Shown here one piece after another: positions 32,598 to 40,437 of a DNA stretch of 64,000 nucleotides (position 1 is the stretch's first letter; the number at the start of each line of letters is the position of its first letter). The notes under the pieces were generated by a model. That model searched no databases. It was not told where the DNA came from and saw only the letters and a program-made list of their open reading frames with translations. A program made the position numbers and the translations under genes. Origin of the DNA: Leptospiraceae bacterium (GTDB taxonomy: Bacteria; Spirochaetota; Leptospiria; Leptospirales; Leptospiraceae); contig JACKPC010000002.1 in NCBI GenBank assembly GCA_024233835.1, positions 271,001 through 335,000 on the forward strand, in the 5' to 3' direction.

Positions 32598-32852
32598 CAC
32601 AGGACCGCCTCCGGTGTCTACGTTCGCAGCAAAGGAGAAGTTATCATTGCCGACACACTTTCCTATCATGGATTTATCTGGGAATATGAAAAACGAATTA
32701 TTGATAAAAATGGCCGCATTGCCCTTCTTCCTGATTTCACCATATATATAAACGGAAAAGAATACTACTGGGAACATAACCATCCGGTAAAGTCCTATAA
32801 GAGCCTGTCTGAAAATGAAGCTACAGGCTCTGGCAAGTTTTTAGTCTTTTAA
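32598..32852 (+). pseudogene. Helicase nuclease-domain fragment, third copy
   Basis: Bases 32598-32777 match the helicase gene from about 17086 to 17265, coding for HRTASGVYVRSKGEVIIADT through LPDFTIYINGKEYYWEH. This copy has the TA that is missing in the full-length gene and shows the original frame. Past 32777 the match stops and the frame runs to 32852 in other sequence (NHPVKSYKSLSENEATGSGK). Confidence 0.8.
32800..32831. repeat. 9-bp inverted repeat
   Basis: AGAGCCTGT at 32800-32808 and ACAGGCTCT at 32823-32831 are exact complements around a 14-base loop. It lies just past the end of the helicase fragment. It could be a terminator-like hairpin or an old insertion-sequence end; the right arm is not followed directly by a T run, although 'gtttttagtctttt' starts about 6 nt later. 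Confidence 0.5.
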
Positions 32853-32902
32853 TTCATCAGTAAAAGCGAAATCTTGCTTAGTAAATTATTAGATTTATGA
32901 GC

Positions 32903-33952
32903 TTATAATCTCTCCAGCTCTTCTGTAGATAAACCTGTTTTCTTACTCACTTCGACTATCGGTAGACCGGCAGACAAAAGAGTTCCGGCCAGTTCCTGAA
33001 TCAGACGATTCTTCTCCTCCAGAGCCTTATCCTTTTCCTCCAATGCCTTTTTGTTTTCTTCCAATGCTTTTTCTTTTTCTTCCACTATACCGGTGAGAAA
33101 AGCAATCGAATTGTCACGATCTATTAAAGCTTTGATATATTCATCTTCCGCATACATCTGCTCTTCCATATCCGGGTTTTCTGATGCGGCTGCCTGTAAA
33201 CGCTGGATAACACGGTCAAAGTAGTCAGGAAATACCTTTCGGGTCAGGCGTAGCCGGTGTTCGTTCTTGTCTTCACGAGATGCCTGATCAAATATCCTGA
33301 GCAGGGTATAGAGTCTTTTCTTGTATTCATCATTTGCATAGTCTTCTTCTTTGATACTCTGCAAATTGGGAACCTGCACCACCCAGATATCATAGATTAG
33401 ATTATCTATAAACTCATTGTGTCTCTGCAAGTTTTTGTTCTTGAAAACTCCTACCTTATCATGCTTCGTACGAATCAAGAGATCGTTTATTTCATTTTCA
33501 ATCCGAAAGTTCAATATAAAGATAGGAACAAGACGAATGGGGCTTTCGATTTCCTTTATTGCCTGTGTTCCGGGATCTACTATTTCCTGTGTTTGCTTTT
33601 TCTGGAAGTTCTTACTGATGTAACGCTTAAAACGAAAAATCTCATTGGGCTTACTCGCTTTCTGCAATTCTATCATAACAAGCTCTTCCTTACCGTTCGG
33701 AAGCTCTATCTTCGCAGAAAAGTCGAGATGAAAAAGCCGTATGTCGTCGCTGGTTTTGGGGTCTTTTAGCGGTATGGCCGAGCTCTCTTTTTTCTCGGTT
33801 TTGGACTGAGGTTCAGGCTTTATACTGATGATTTTCTCGTTGATGAGAGTCGAAAGAATGATTTTCGCACTTTCCTCGTCCTCCATAAGGTAGCGAAATA
33901 CTACATCGTAGATGGGGTTAGGAATTATAATATATTCATCATCGGCGGCCAT
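32903..33952 (-). CDS. Rpn/PD-(D/E)XK nuclease-family protein with C-terminal coiled coil
   Basis: The N-terminal part has the family's entry pattern PNPIYDVVFRYLMEDEESAK. The nuclease core follows: LFHLDFSAKIELPNGKEEL then VMIELQKA, giving the D...ExQK variant of PD-(D/E)XK used by transposase-like Rpn proteins. FRFKRYISKNF follows. Residues about 285-325 form a coiled coil of 7-residue repeats (EEKEKALEENKKALEEKDKA). The end GLPIVEVSKKTGLSTEELER resembles a small helix-turn-helix. The protein is 349 aa. Rpn-type proteins promote recombination-linked DNA cleavage, but many copies are of unknown role. Confidence 0.85.
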   Translation of the reverse strand: MAADDEYIIIPNPIYDVVFRYLMEDEESAKIILSTLINEKIISIKPEPQSKTEKKESSAIPLKDPKTSDDIRLFHLDFSAKIELPNGKEELVMIELQKASKPNEIFRFKRYISKNFQKKQTQEIVDPGTQAIKEIESPIRLVPIFILNFRIENEINDLLIRTKHDKVGVFKNKNLQRHNEFIDNLIYDIWVVQVPNLQSIKEEDYANDEYKKRLYTLLRIFDQASREDKNEHRLRLTRKVFPDYFDRVIQRLQAAASENPDMEEQMYAEDEYIKALIDRDNSIAFLTGIVEEKEKALEENKKALEEKDKALEEKNRLIQELAGTLLSAGLPIVEVSKKTGLSTEELERL

Positions 33953-34121
33953 TTTTCTCTCCGAAGAAGAGATTTAACCAGAAAAGAACACCTGTCAAGA
34001 GAAAATCTACTTCCTGCCCTCTTCCTGGCTGAAGCACTGTCCGGCTTAGAGAAAGAGAAAATTTATAACCAATTGAGAATTTACAGGGGTCTACATATTG
34101 AAACCCAAATGGAGGTATAAA

Positions 34122-35234
34122 TTGTTACAAAAAGAAATATTTAGAACGGCAGGATTAGTATTAATTTCCCTACTCATAGGTACTTTCTTTTCCCCAATTC
34201 TCACCTGCGGAGGAAAGAACAGCAGTCTTACGGTAAACGCAGATCCACAGAAAAAAGCCAGCCCGGCCAAAAGCAGTGCCATAGATCTTCAAAACGCTTT
34301 CCAAGAAGTATTTGATGAAGTATCCCCCAGCGTTGTTTCTATCGCTACAGAAAGGACAGTTAACGTGAATGTTCATCCTTTCATGAACGATCCTTTTTTT
34401 GGAAAGCAATTCGGTGGAAAGTCTATGAAACAAAAGCAAAACGGTCTGGGTTCCGGGATTATTTTAAACTCGGAAGGTTTCATTCTCACCAACCACCATG
34501 TTATCAAAGATATGGATAAGTTAACTGTTAAATTAAAAAATCATAAATCCTTTGAAGCCAGGTTAATCGGTTCCGATAGCACCATGGATATTGCCCTACT
34601 CAAGATTGATCCCAAAGGAGAAAAACTGAAACCCGCCGTTTTAGGAGATTCTTCTAAAGTAAAAGTTGGTAGCTGGGCTATAGCCGTTGGCTCCCCACTC
34701 GGTTTTGAACAATCTTTTACCCTCGGAGTAGTAAGTGCTGTCAAACGTGGCGGACTGGATGCTTCCGGTGTAAGTTATATCCAGACCGATGCTGCCATAA
34801 ATCAGGGTAACAGTGGTGGCCCTCTTTTAAATATCTATGGAGAAGTCATAGGAATCAATCGTATGATAGTCTCGCCGAGTGGTGGTTCCGTAGGAATCGG
34901 TTTTTCCATCCCTATAAATGAAGCCAAAGATATAGTAGACCAGCTTAAAACCAATGGAAAAGTGGTTCGACCCTGGATAGGAATCGGGATTGATGCAATT
35001 TCTGAAAACGATAAAACCGAACTCAAACTAAAAGCAAGAGAAGGTGCCCTGGTAAAACAAATAGTCGAAGACTCTCCGGCAGATAAAGCCGGCCTACAAA
35101 TTGATGTAAAAACTCCGGAAGACATTATTTCCTATGTTCGTAAGTCTAAAGTCGGAAAGCGTTTAAAACTAGAGCTCATTCGAGAAGAAAAGAAAATTCG
35201 CACCTCTATCGTTCTGGAAGAAAAACCCAATTAA
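34122..35234 (+). CDS. htrA: HtrA/DegP-type periplasmic serine protease with a shortened PDZ domain
   Basis: The catalytic triad is complete: His126 in TNHHVI, Asp156 in STMDIALLKI and Ser231 in GNSGGP. The N-terminus has a membrane anchor or signal segment (GLVLISLLIGTFFSPIL). I chose the TTG at 34122 because GGAGG lies exactly 6 nt upstream; a TTG at 34098 is in frame. Only one PDZ domain follows. In it DKAGLQ joins directly to IDVKTPEDIISYV, lacking about 10-12 residues (the usual 'GDVI..VNG' strand). The protein is 370 aa. It should degrade misfolded envelope proteins. Confidence 0.9.
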   Translation: MLQKEIFRTAGLVLISLLIGTFFSPILTCGGKNSSLTVNADPQKKASPAKSSAIDLQNAFQEVFDEVSPSVVSIATERTVNVNVHPFMNDPFFGKQFGGKSMKQKQNGLGSGIILNSEGFILTNHHVIKDMDKLTVKLKNHKSFEARLIGSDSTMDIALLKIDPKGEKLKPAVLGDSSKVKVGSWAIAVGSPLGFEQSFTLGVVSAVKRGGLDASGVSYIQTDAAINQGNSGGPLLNIYGEVIGINRMIVSPSGGSVGIGFSIPINEAKDIVDQLKTNGKVVRPWIGIGIDAISENDKTELKLKAREGALVKQIVEDSPADKAGLQIDVKTPEDIISYVRKSKVGKRLKLELIREEKKIRTSIVLEEKPN

Positions 35235-35295
35235 TAAATAATTTATTGACTTAATTTTTAGCCCCCTTATACTTAAAATCCGCAGGGGGCTTATA

Positions 35296-35721
35296 ATGGC
35301 TGAAATTAAAGAAGTTTTTGAAAAGAAATACAATGTCTTTGATCCAAAAAAACAGAGAAGAAAAGAATCAAGAGTAAGAGTAGAAGCCCAGTGCAATGTG
35401 TTTATTAGTGCCAGTAAAAACCGAAGTGGCATTGAGGCAACCATTGTTGAACTCAGCCTCGGAGGCATAAAATTCCAATCGAACACTCCCTTTTATGCCG
35501 GTGACCAGGTCGATGTTCATTTCCCTCTGAATAAGGAATTTATAAAACTCAAAGGAACTATCATCCGGGTCTCTTCCAAAAATGCCATAATGAAAATTCA
35601 AAACCTGGGAGAGGAAGAGAAAATGATTATTCAGAATTTTATCTATAATTATTATAATTCTCCCCCTGACACCCAGAAAAAAACAGTCAAGTCAAACCAG
35701 ACCGTTCAAAAGGAACCTTAG
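35296..35721 (+). CDS. PilZ-domain protein
   Basis: Residues 20-120 form a PilZ domain. RRKESRVRVEAQCNVFI provides the N-terminal RxxxR motif and VELSLGGIKFQS the [DN]xSxxG-type motif with Glu at the first position. Then follow strands LKGTIIRVS and NAIMKIQNLGEEE. Such domains bind cyclic di-GMP; a diguanylate cyclase is encoded at 56239. The protein is 141 aa, with GGGGG upstream of the start. The change from Asp/Asn to Glu could weaken binding. Confidence 0.85.
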   Translation: MAEIKEVFEKKYNVFDPKKQRRKESRVRVEAQCNVFISASKNRSGIEATIVELSLGGIKFQSNTPFYAGDQVDVHFPLNKEFIKLKGTIIRVSSKNAIMKIQNLGEEEKMIIQNFIYNYYNSPPDTQKKTVKSNQTVQKEP

Positions 35722-36353
35722 AAATTAGTTCGTTTTCTCTCTTTTTCCTCTTTCAACTTCTCATGTTTTCTGAGTTGAAAGGTCAGGTTTAAAGCAGTAT
35801 TATGCAAATTGTTATAAACTATTTTGAAAACCTTTTTCTTTGTATTCGGAAAATAGTCCTTCACAGTCGATACATCAATACTTTCTGAGGTTTTTACAGT
35901 TATTACCGCAGACTCAAGGTCTTTCGGATCAAACTCCAATATATTATGAGTATAATTATGCTCATTATAAGAAGGAATTTTCTGTGTTACAAGTTTTACT
36001 TTCTTAATGGCCAGATTATCAAAACTGATACGGGTGTATTTAAAAATATTCACTTTTTCAAGGCTATTATAATTAGAAGTTGTTGCATCTTCTAAAAAAA
36101 CTTCCTCTTTTACTGAAGGATCAAAATCCAATAACTTCTGATGAATTTCCTCTATCTCTTTCACCTTGTTGTCTATATCAGCTTTTAGTTCGTCGAGATT
36201 TTTCTCTCTCTCTTTTTCTGCTTCTTTCTTTATGGAATCCCCTCCTCCTGCTTTTGCAGGTTCAGCTTTTTTAGGTTCTTCCGGTTTATCCTGAGAAAAA
36301 AGGCCTATGATACTAAAAATAAGGGTAAAGCTAAGAAATAAAATTTTTTTCAT
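35718..36353 (-). CDS. Secreted hypothetical protein, 211 aa
   Basis: From the ATG at 36353, with GGAGACAATT upstream, the start MKKILFLSFTLIFSIIGLFS is a signal peptide. A Lys/Glu/Ala-rich coiled-coil segment follows (KKEAEKEREKNLDELKADID). The C-terminal ~120 residues look beta-rich (ISFDNLAIKKVKLVTQ, VFKIVYNNLHNTALNLTFQL). It is probably a periplasmic or surface protein. I do not recognise the family. Its 3' end overlaps that of the PilZ gene by 4 bp. Confidence 0.65.
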   Translation of the reverse strand: MKKILFLSFTLIFSIIGLFSQDKPEEPKKAEPAKAGGGDSIKKEAEKEREKNLDELKADIDNKVKEIEEIHQKLLDFDPSVKEEVFLEDATTSNYNSLEKVNIFKYTRISFDNLAIKKVKLVTQKIPSYNEHNYTHNILEFDPKDLESAVITVKTSESIDVSTVKDYFPNTKKKVFKIVYNNLHNTALNLTFQLRKHEKLKEEKERKRTNF

Positions 36354-36480
36354 AATTGTCTCCGTTGTTTTTTTATGCACTTTTTCCACTCTGTTTCGTA
36401 TATCAAATATTATTTTTCCGACTAAAAAAATGGAACCTGGGAGCAAAGTTCAGGTCATATAAAACAAATCAGGAGGAAAC

Positions 36481-36909
36481 ATGAAAAAACTACTTAGCTT
36501 CTTACTTGCTATCGGACTTGTTTTAAGCCTCAGCCATTGCCGGCACAGAAAGCATGATCCCGAAAAGTTTGCCAACCACATTGTAAAGAAAATATCAGGA
36601 GAACTGGACCTGAATGATGCACAAAAAAAACATCTCGAAAGCATCAAAACAGAATTTCTCCAAAAACGAAAAGATAAAAAAGCAGAGAAAGAAGAAGTCC
36701 ATAAACTCGTAATGGCCGAATTAAAAAAGGATTCCATTGACAAAGCGAAAGTAAATGAGATTTTTGCTAAAACAGATAAAGGAAGAAATGAAATGAGAGA
36801 ATATTTTACAGACAAGTTAATCGAATTTCATAAAACTTTGAGTCCGGAACAGAAGAAAAAACTGGTGGAACTCGCAGAGAAAATGTATGCAAGGAGGTGG
36901 GGGCATTAA
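36481..36909 (+). CDS. Spy/CpxP-like periplasmic lipoprotein
   Basis: The leader MKKLLSFLLAIGLVLSLSHC is a lipobox. The mature part is all-helical and carries two LTxxQ-like motifs (LDLNDAQKKHLESI and LSPEQKKKLVELAEKM), which are typical of the Spy/CpxP and heavy-metal-sensor family. A strong AGGAGGAAAC precedes the ATG. It sits directly upstream of an ECF sigma factor gene, the layout of envelope- or metal-stress systems in which such a protein senses the stress. Confidence 0.75.
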   Translation: MKKLLSFLLAIGLVLSLSHCRHRKHDPEKFANHIVKKISGELDLNDAQKKHLESIKTEFLQKRKDKKAEKEEVHKLVMAELKKDSIDKAKVNEIFAKTDKGRNEMREYFTDKLIEFHKTLSPEQKKKLVELAEKMYARRWGH

Positions 36910-36925
36910 GCCTCCCCTTTTTTCT

Positions 36926-37426
36926 ATGGCCTACTCCCAAAATTTCGAAGAGATTGTTGAAGAGACTAAGAAATATGTTCTTTCTGCAATTCGAACCTAC
37001 ATTCAAGTTGAATACCTGGACTACATAGATGATATAGCCCAGGAAACCTATCTCAGAGCTTATAAAGCTTTAATGCAGGGAAAATTTAAAGAAGAATCAA
37101 AACTCTCCACCTGGATTTATTCTATTGCAAAAAATGAAACGATTCGTTTAAATCAGAAAATGAATAGGGAATTTAAAAAAACGGAACGTTTAAAAGAAGA
37201 AGTAAGAGAAGAAATCGAAGAAAATTATTCCACATTTTCGTTATTAGGTTTAAAGAGTATATGGAAGGAAGTTCCGATTAAGTATCGAGAAGTTCTTTCC
37301 TTATCATATAAAGGGAAAACAGAAAAGGAGATTGCCGGAACCTTATCCATACAAAAAGGAACCGTAAAATCCAGAATGCACAGGGGAAAAGAAATTTTAC
37401 AAAGATTATTGGGGAGGTCAAAATGA
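36926..37426 (+). CDS. ECF-type RNA polymerase sigma factor
   Basis: Sigma region 2 is seen in DDIAQETYLRAYKALMQGKF and STWIYSIAKNETIRL. Region 4 is IKYREVLSLSYKGKTEKEIA followed by GTVKSRMHRGKEILQRLLG. The protein is 166 aa from the ATG at 36926. An upstream ATG at 36887 would add 13 residues but overlaps the previous gene, and the GGAGG lies 29 nt before 36926, so the start is uncertain. It probably directs transcription of an envelope-stress regulon together with its neighbours. Confidence 0.85.
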   Translation: MAYSQNFEEIVEETKKYVLSAIRTYIQVEYLDYIDDIAQETYLRAYKALMQGKFKEESKLSTWIYSIAKNETIRLNQKMNREFKKTERLKEEVREEIEENYSTFSLLGLKSIWKEVPIKYREVLSLSYKGKTEKEIAGTLSIQKGTVKSRMHRGKEILQRLLGRSK

Positions 37427-37725
37427 ACGAGAACGATTTACAACAAGCCATTGAAGAGAAACTGCAAAGTCAAAATTGGAGTAAAAATATGGCTAATAAA
37501 GTACAGCAAAAAAGAAGGCAAAAGCAGACCTTTCAATTATCTATTGCTGCTCTCAGCCTATTCCTAACAGCCTTTTTAGCTTTCTCATTTTATCTCGACA
37601 CAGAAAACAATGATTCCATGCAAAGAAAAACAGATATGGTTCTTGAATCTTTTTTTATAGGAGGTTCCTATTTCGGAAACATTGATCTTATCAGTATGCA
37701 GGAAGACTCTTTTTTTGATCCCTGA
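37423..37725 (+). CDS. Putative anti-sigma factor with one membrane segment
   Basis: The 100-aa protein has a cytoplasmic N-terminus (NENDLQQAIEEKLQSQNWSK), one transmembrane helix (LSIAALSLFLTAFLAFSFYL) and a short periplasmic tail. It overlaps the sigma factor gene by 4 bp (ATGA), the common arrangement of sigma/anti-sigma pairs. No zinc-binding anti-sigma motif is present, so the role is inferred from position and topology. Confidence 0.6.
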   Translation: MNENDLQQAIEEKLQSQNWSKNMANKVQQKRRQKQTFQLSIAALSLFLTAFLAFSFYLDTENNDSMQRKTDMVLESFFIGGSYFGNIDLISMQEDSFFDP

Positions 37726-37800
37726 TTTTTCTGAACCTTTTTTAGAATTTGATTCGGGATACAGTGGACATAGGAAACCAGATGCAAAACCTTGTTTTGC

Positions 37801-38457
37801 ATGAAAAAGTTTCTCTTTTGTAGCTTTTTATTTCTAATCAGTCTCAGTAACTGTTTTGAATATGAAGAATCCCTTTATTTTATAAGAGGCTTTAGCGGCT
37901 ATGTCCAGATTTCCTATAAAGTGCCTCTTCAAAAGAAAAAAGAGGAGTCGCTGATTCGCTTTCTTCCTATTCAGGAAGAAGAAATTAATAAACGTATCAA
38001 TAAAGGATTATTTTCCAATAATCTTAAAATTCGAAATTACAAAATTGAAATCTTACCGGCTTCAGACAATGATCCAATTTTTGGAGATAGAAAAAAAGCA
38101 AAGGTAGTCTACAAAATTGATTTTAAAGAAATATCTCAGTTAGATGGTGTAATTCTTGGTTCCCTTTTTGTTACACGCAAGGACAAAACCCTTTCTGTTA
38201 GAAGAGAATTCAAATCTCTAAGAAAATCACAGGAAGAAAGAGTTATCTCTCCCGGAGAAAAAAAGATCCACAATGAAACCTTGAAGTACCTCGGGGAAGG
38301 TTATGTTCGCTTCAATGTTTATTTTCCAGTGGGCTCTCGTTGTGAAACAACAAAGAGCTTTTGTAGAGAAGGACAACTCAGTTATATTTTTTCTTTATCC
38401 GATACACTGGAAAAACCCGGGCTTCATTCCTGGTTTTACAAAATAAGCTTACCCTAA
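37801..38457 (+). CDS. Putative lipoprotein, 218 aa
   Basis: The leader MKKFLFCSFLFLISLSNC is a lipobox. The mature protein is beta-rich (FRGFSGYVQISYKVPLQ-like strands, VKYKIDF, GYVRFNVYFPVGSRC) with a late Cys pair. The family is not recognised. The pattern 'F.F.G.V.YKV' with a short C-terminal strand resembles spirochaetal surface lipoproteins. It converges on mqnA, overlapping it by 4 bp. Confidence 0.65.
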   Translation: MKKFLFCSFLFLISLSNCFEYEESLYFIRGFSGYVQISYKVPLQKKKEESLIRFLPIQEEEINKRINKGLFSNNLKIRNYKIEILPASDNDPIFGDRKKAKVVYKIDFKEISQLDGVILGSLFVTRKDKTLSVRREFKSLRKSQEERVISPGEKKIHNETLKYLGEGYVRFNVYFPVGSRCETTKSFCREGQLSYIFSLSDTLEKPGLHSWFYKISLP

Positions 38458-39203
38458 AATAGTAAGCCATTCTCTTCAAGGGCTTTAGAAAATTGTAAAA
38501 AACCCGCTCTATCATTTTCTTCAAGGTAATAGTGCAATTCCTCTTCGAGATACACACGACTGAGTTCCGGGGGAAATCGAGTCTCTTTTAGTATAATTTT
38601 ATTTAGTTGCGAAAGTCCATATTTTAGAGAATCCATAAATAGGGAATCCGGCATTGAGAGTTTTTTAGGATAAGCCCAGAATGCAAAACAAAAGCCCTTA
38701 CCGGTCAAGCGAAACCACCATTCAGCCAGATCGATACAGATAAAGCCGGGAGCTTCGGACATAAATAAAGCATGGTCTCCAAATAACATATGTGAACCTT
38801 CCCTCCTCTGTATCTTCATCATAATTTCAGAAGCAGGCATAGGAACCGTTTCTACCCGTTTCCCGGTTTCCATAAGAACTAAGAGAGTAATTAGAGCCAC
38901 ACTGGTTCTGGAACCCGAATCCACATAAATCTTTTCGGGAGGGTATATTTCTTCGGGATTCTTATAAAAAAGAATGGATCGTACCTTATTCCTGGAACAA
39001 ACTCCAACCTCAGAACAATAGGATAACTCGTTTTTATGTCTCAGGCATTCTACTGACGAAATCAGGGCCGTATCCAGCTCTCCATTTAGTAGTAAATCTT
39101 TTAAAACCGAAGGATTATCATAAACCAGCTCATGTTCCCCACTTTCTTCAAAGCCGAAAGTCAGGGGCCTGGCATTGAAATGTTTCACCAGCCCAATTTT
39201 CAT
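38454..39203 (-). CDS. mqnA: Chorismate dehydratase MqnA (futalosine menaquinone pathway)
   Basis: The start MKIGLVKHFNARPLTFGF and the segments LLLNGELDTALISSVECL, YVDSGSRTSVALITLLVL and LFGDHALFM are those of MqnA. It converts chorismate to 3-enolpyruvylbenzoate, the first step of the futalosine route to menaquinone. The length of 249 aa is normal. I chose 39203 because GGAG lies 5 nt upstream; an ATG at 39209 is too close to it. No other mqn gene is in the window. Confidence 0.9.
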   Translation of the reverse strand: MKIGLVKHFNARPLTFGFEESGEHELVYDNPSVLKDLLLNGELDTALISSVECLRHKNELSYCSEVGVCSRNKVRSILFYKNPEEIYPPEKIYVDSGSRTSVALITLLVLMETGKRVETVPMPASEIMMKIQRREGSHMLFGDHALFMSEAPGFICIDLAEWWFRLTGKGFCFAFWAYPKKLSMPDSLFMDSLKYGLSQLNKIILKETRFPPELSRVYLEEELHYYLEENDRAGFLQFSKALEENGLLF

Positions 39204-39303
39204 ACTCACTCCAAAAAAATAAATTGACTAAGTTTCCAAAAAACTTCTACTCTTTTTTAGAAAAACAATTTTTCTAAAAAGATAAGAACAAGGAATCGGA
39301 ATT

Positions 39304-40164
39304 ATGAAAGATAGTTATATTCTGGTAACGGGTGCATCCGGAAATGTAGGTTTTGAGGTTTGTAAACAGTTAGTCCAAAAAAGAGTTAAGGTTCGGGCCT
39401 GTACGCGTAACCCTATGACCCTGCAATCACGAAAACGAATCTCCGGTCTGGAATGGACTGAGTTTTCTTACGAAAGAAGAGACACCTTTAACAATGCCTT
39501 ATCAGATGTAGAAAAACTTTTTTTAGTTGCCCCTCCCGCAAATAGCTTTTCTGACAGAATTGTTATTCCATTTATTCAGGAAGCAATTACAAGAGGTATT
39601 AATCATATCATTTTCCTTTCAGCAATGGGAGTGGAAAACTCAGAAGAGGCTCCTTTGCGAAAAATAGAAGTTTATATAGAAAATAGCGGAGTGGACTATA
39701 CGTTTTTGAGAGCGAACTGGTTTATGCAAAATTTTAATACAATGTTTTTAGAATCCATCCGTTCCGGACTCCTGCATCTTCCGGTCGGAGACGGTCAAAC
39801 CAGTTTTGTGGATGTCAGAGACATTGCCAACGTGACCATGCACAGTTTTTTAGATGAGGGTCATAGAAAAAAAGCCTATACCCTGACAGGACCCGAGGCC
39901 CTGGCCTATCCGGATGCCATAGACAGAATCTCTAAAGAAATAGGGAAAGAAATCCATTTCGATGCTGTGGATCCCACAATAGCAAGGAGAGAAATGCTAC
40001 AAAACGGTTTGCCCGATTCATCAGTAAACTTCCTTCTACAACTTTATGAAACCGTCCGAATAAATCTAACCGCGCCCGTTTCAGAAGACATTAGAAGTGT
40101 CCTGGGCACTACAGCTTCAAGCTTTGAGCAATATGTCAAAGACTATAGAACCAGCTGGTTATAA
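39304..40164 (+). CDS. NmrA-like NAD(P)-binding oxidoreductase
   Basis: The Rossmann motif TGASGNVG lies at residues 9-16. Then come LFLVAPPANSF and HIIFLSAMGVEN, and the C-terminal part is typical of NmrA/HSCARG-like SDR proteins (DVRDIANVTMHSF, YTLTGPEALAY). There is no classical YxxxK pair, as expected for this subgroup. The 286-aa protein probably binds NAD(P)H and senses redox state or reduces a quinone-like substrate. GGAATCGGAATT precedes the start. Confidence 0.8.
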   Translation: MKDSYILVTGASGNVGFEVCKQLVQKRVKVRACTRNPMTLQSRKRISGLEWTEFSYERRDTFNNALSDVEKLFLVAPPANSFSDRIVIPFIQEAITRGINHIIFLSAMGVENSEEAPLRKIEVYIENSGVDYTFLRANWFMQNFNTMFLESIRSGLLHLPVGDGQTSFVDVRDIANVTMHSFLDEGHRKKAYTLTGPEALAYPDAIDRISKEIGKEIHFDAVDPTIARREMLQNGLPDSSVNFLLQLYETVRINLTAPVSEDIRSVLGTTASSFEQYVKDYRTSWL

Positions 40165-40302
40165 CAGGCATTCTTTAATTTTTTCTGTGAGCTTTGCTTC
40201 CATCTTTTGAATCGTTTCTTTTTCTTTTCTCAGAAGCAAAGCCTCCTCCTGAAGCTTTAAAATCTCGGTATTTAACTCGTCCTCGTTAAAAATTTCGCTC
40301 AT
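40159..40302 (-). CDS. Small coiled-coil protein, 47 aa
   Basis: The minus-strand frame MSEIFNEDELNTEILKLQEE, then ALLLRKEKETIQKMEAKLTE and KIKECLL, is a continuous amphipathic helix. GGAGAT lies about 9 nt upstream. Its stop and that of the convergent oxidoreductase gene share the self-complementary TTATAA at 40159-40164. No family is recognised. The coding pattern and ribosome-binding site make it a credible gene that size cut-offs would miss. Confidence 0.6.
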   Translation of the reverse strand: MSEIFNEDELNTEILKLQEEALLLRKEKETIQKMEAKLTEKIKECLL

Positions 40303-40437
40303 CTTCTATTTATCTCCTAATACGAATAGACTCAATAGAGCGGGAAAATCTTTACATCTGCCTTTCTATTATTTTTTTAAATTTCCATTTCAGCTTTTAT
40401 CAGAATAGCCGATTCTTCTTTTAGAGGTAAAGGTTTT

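Noticed and set aside
32586..32783. Minus-strand 65-codon frame
   Set aside because: It is the reverse of the helicase nuclease-domain fragment, whose plus strand clearly carries the coding pattern.
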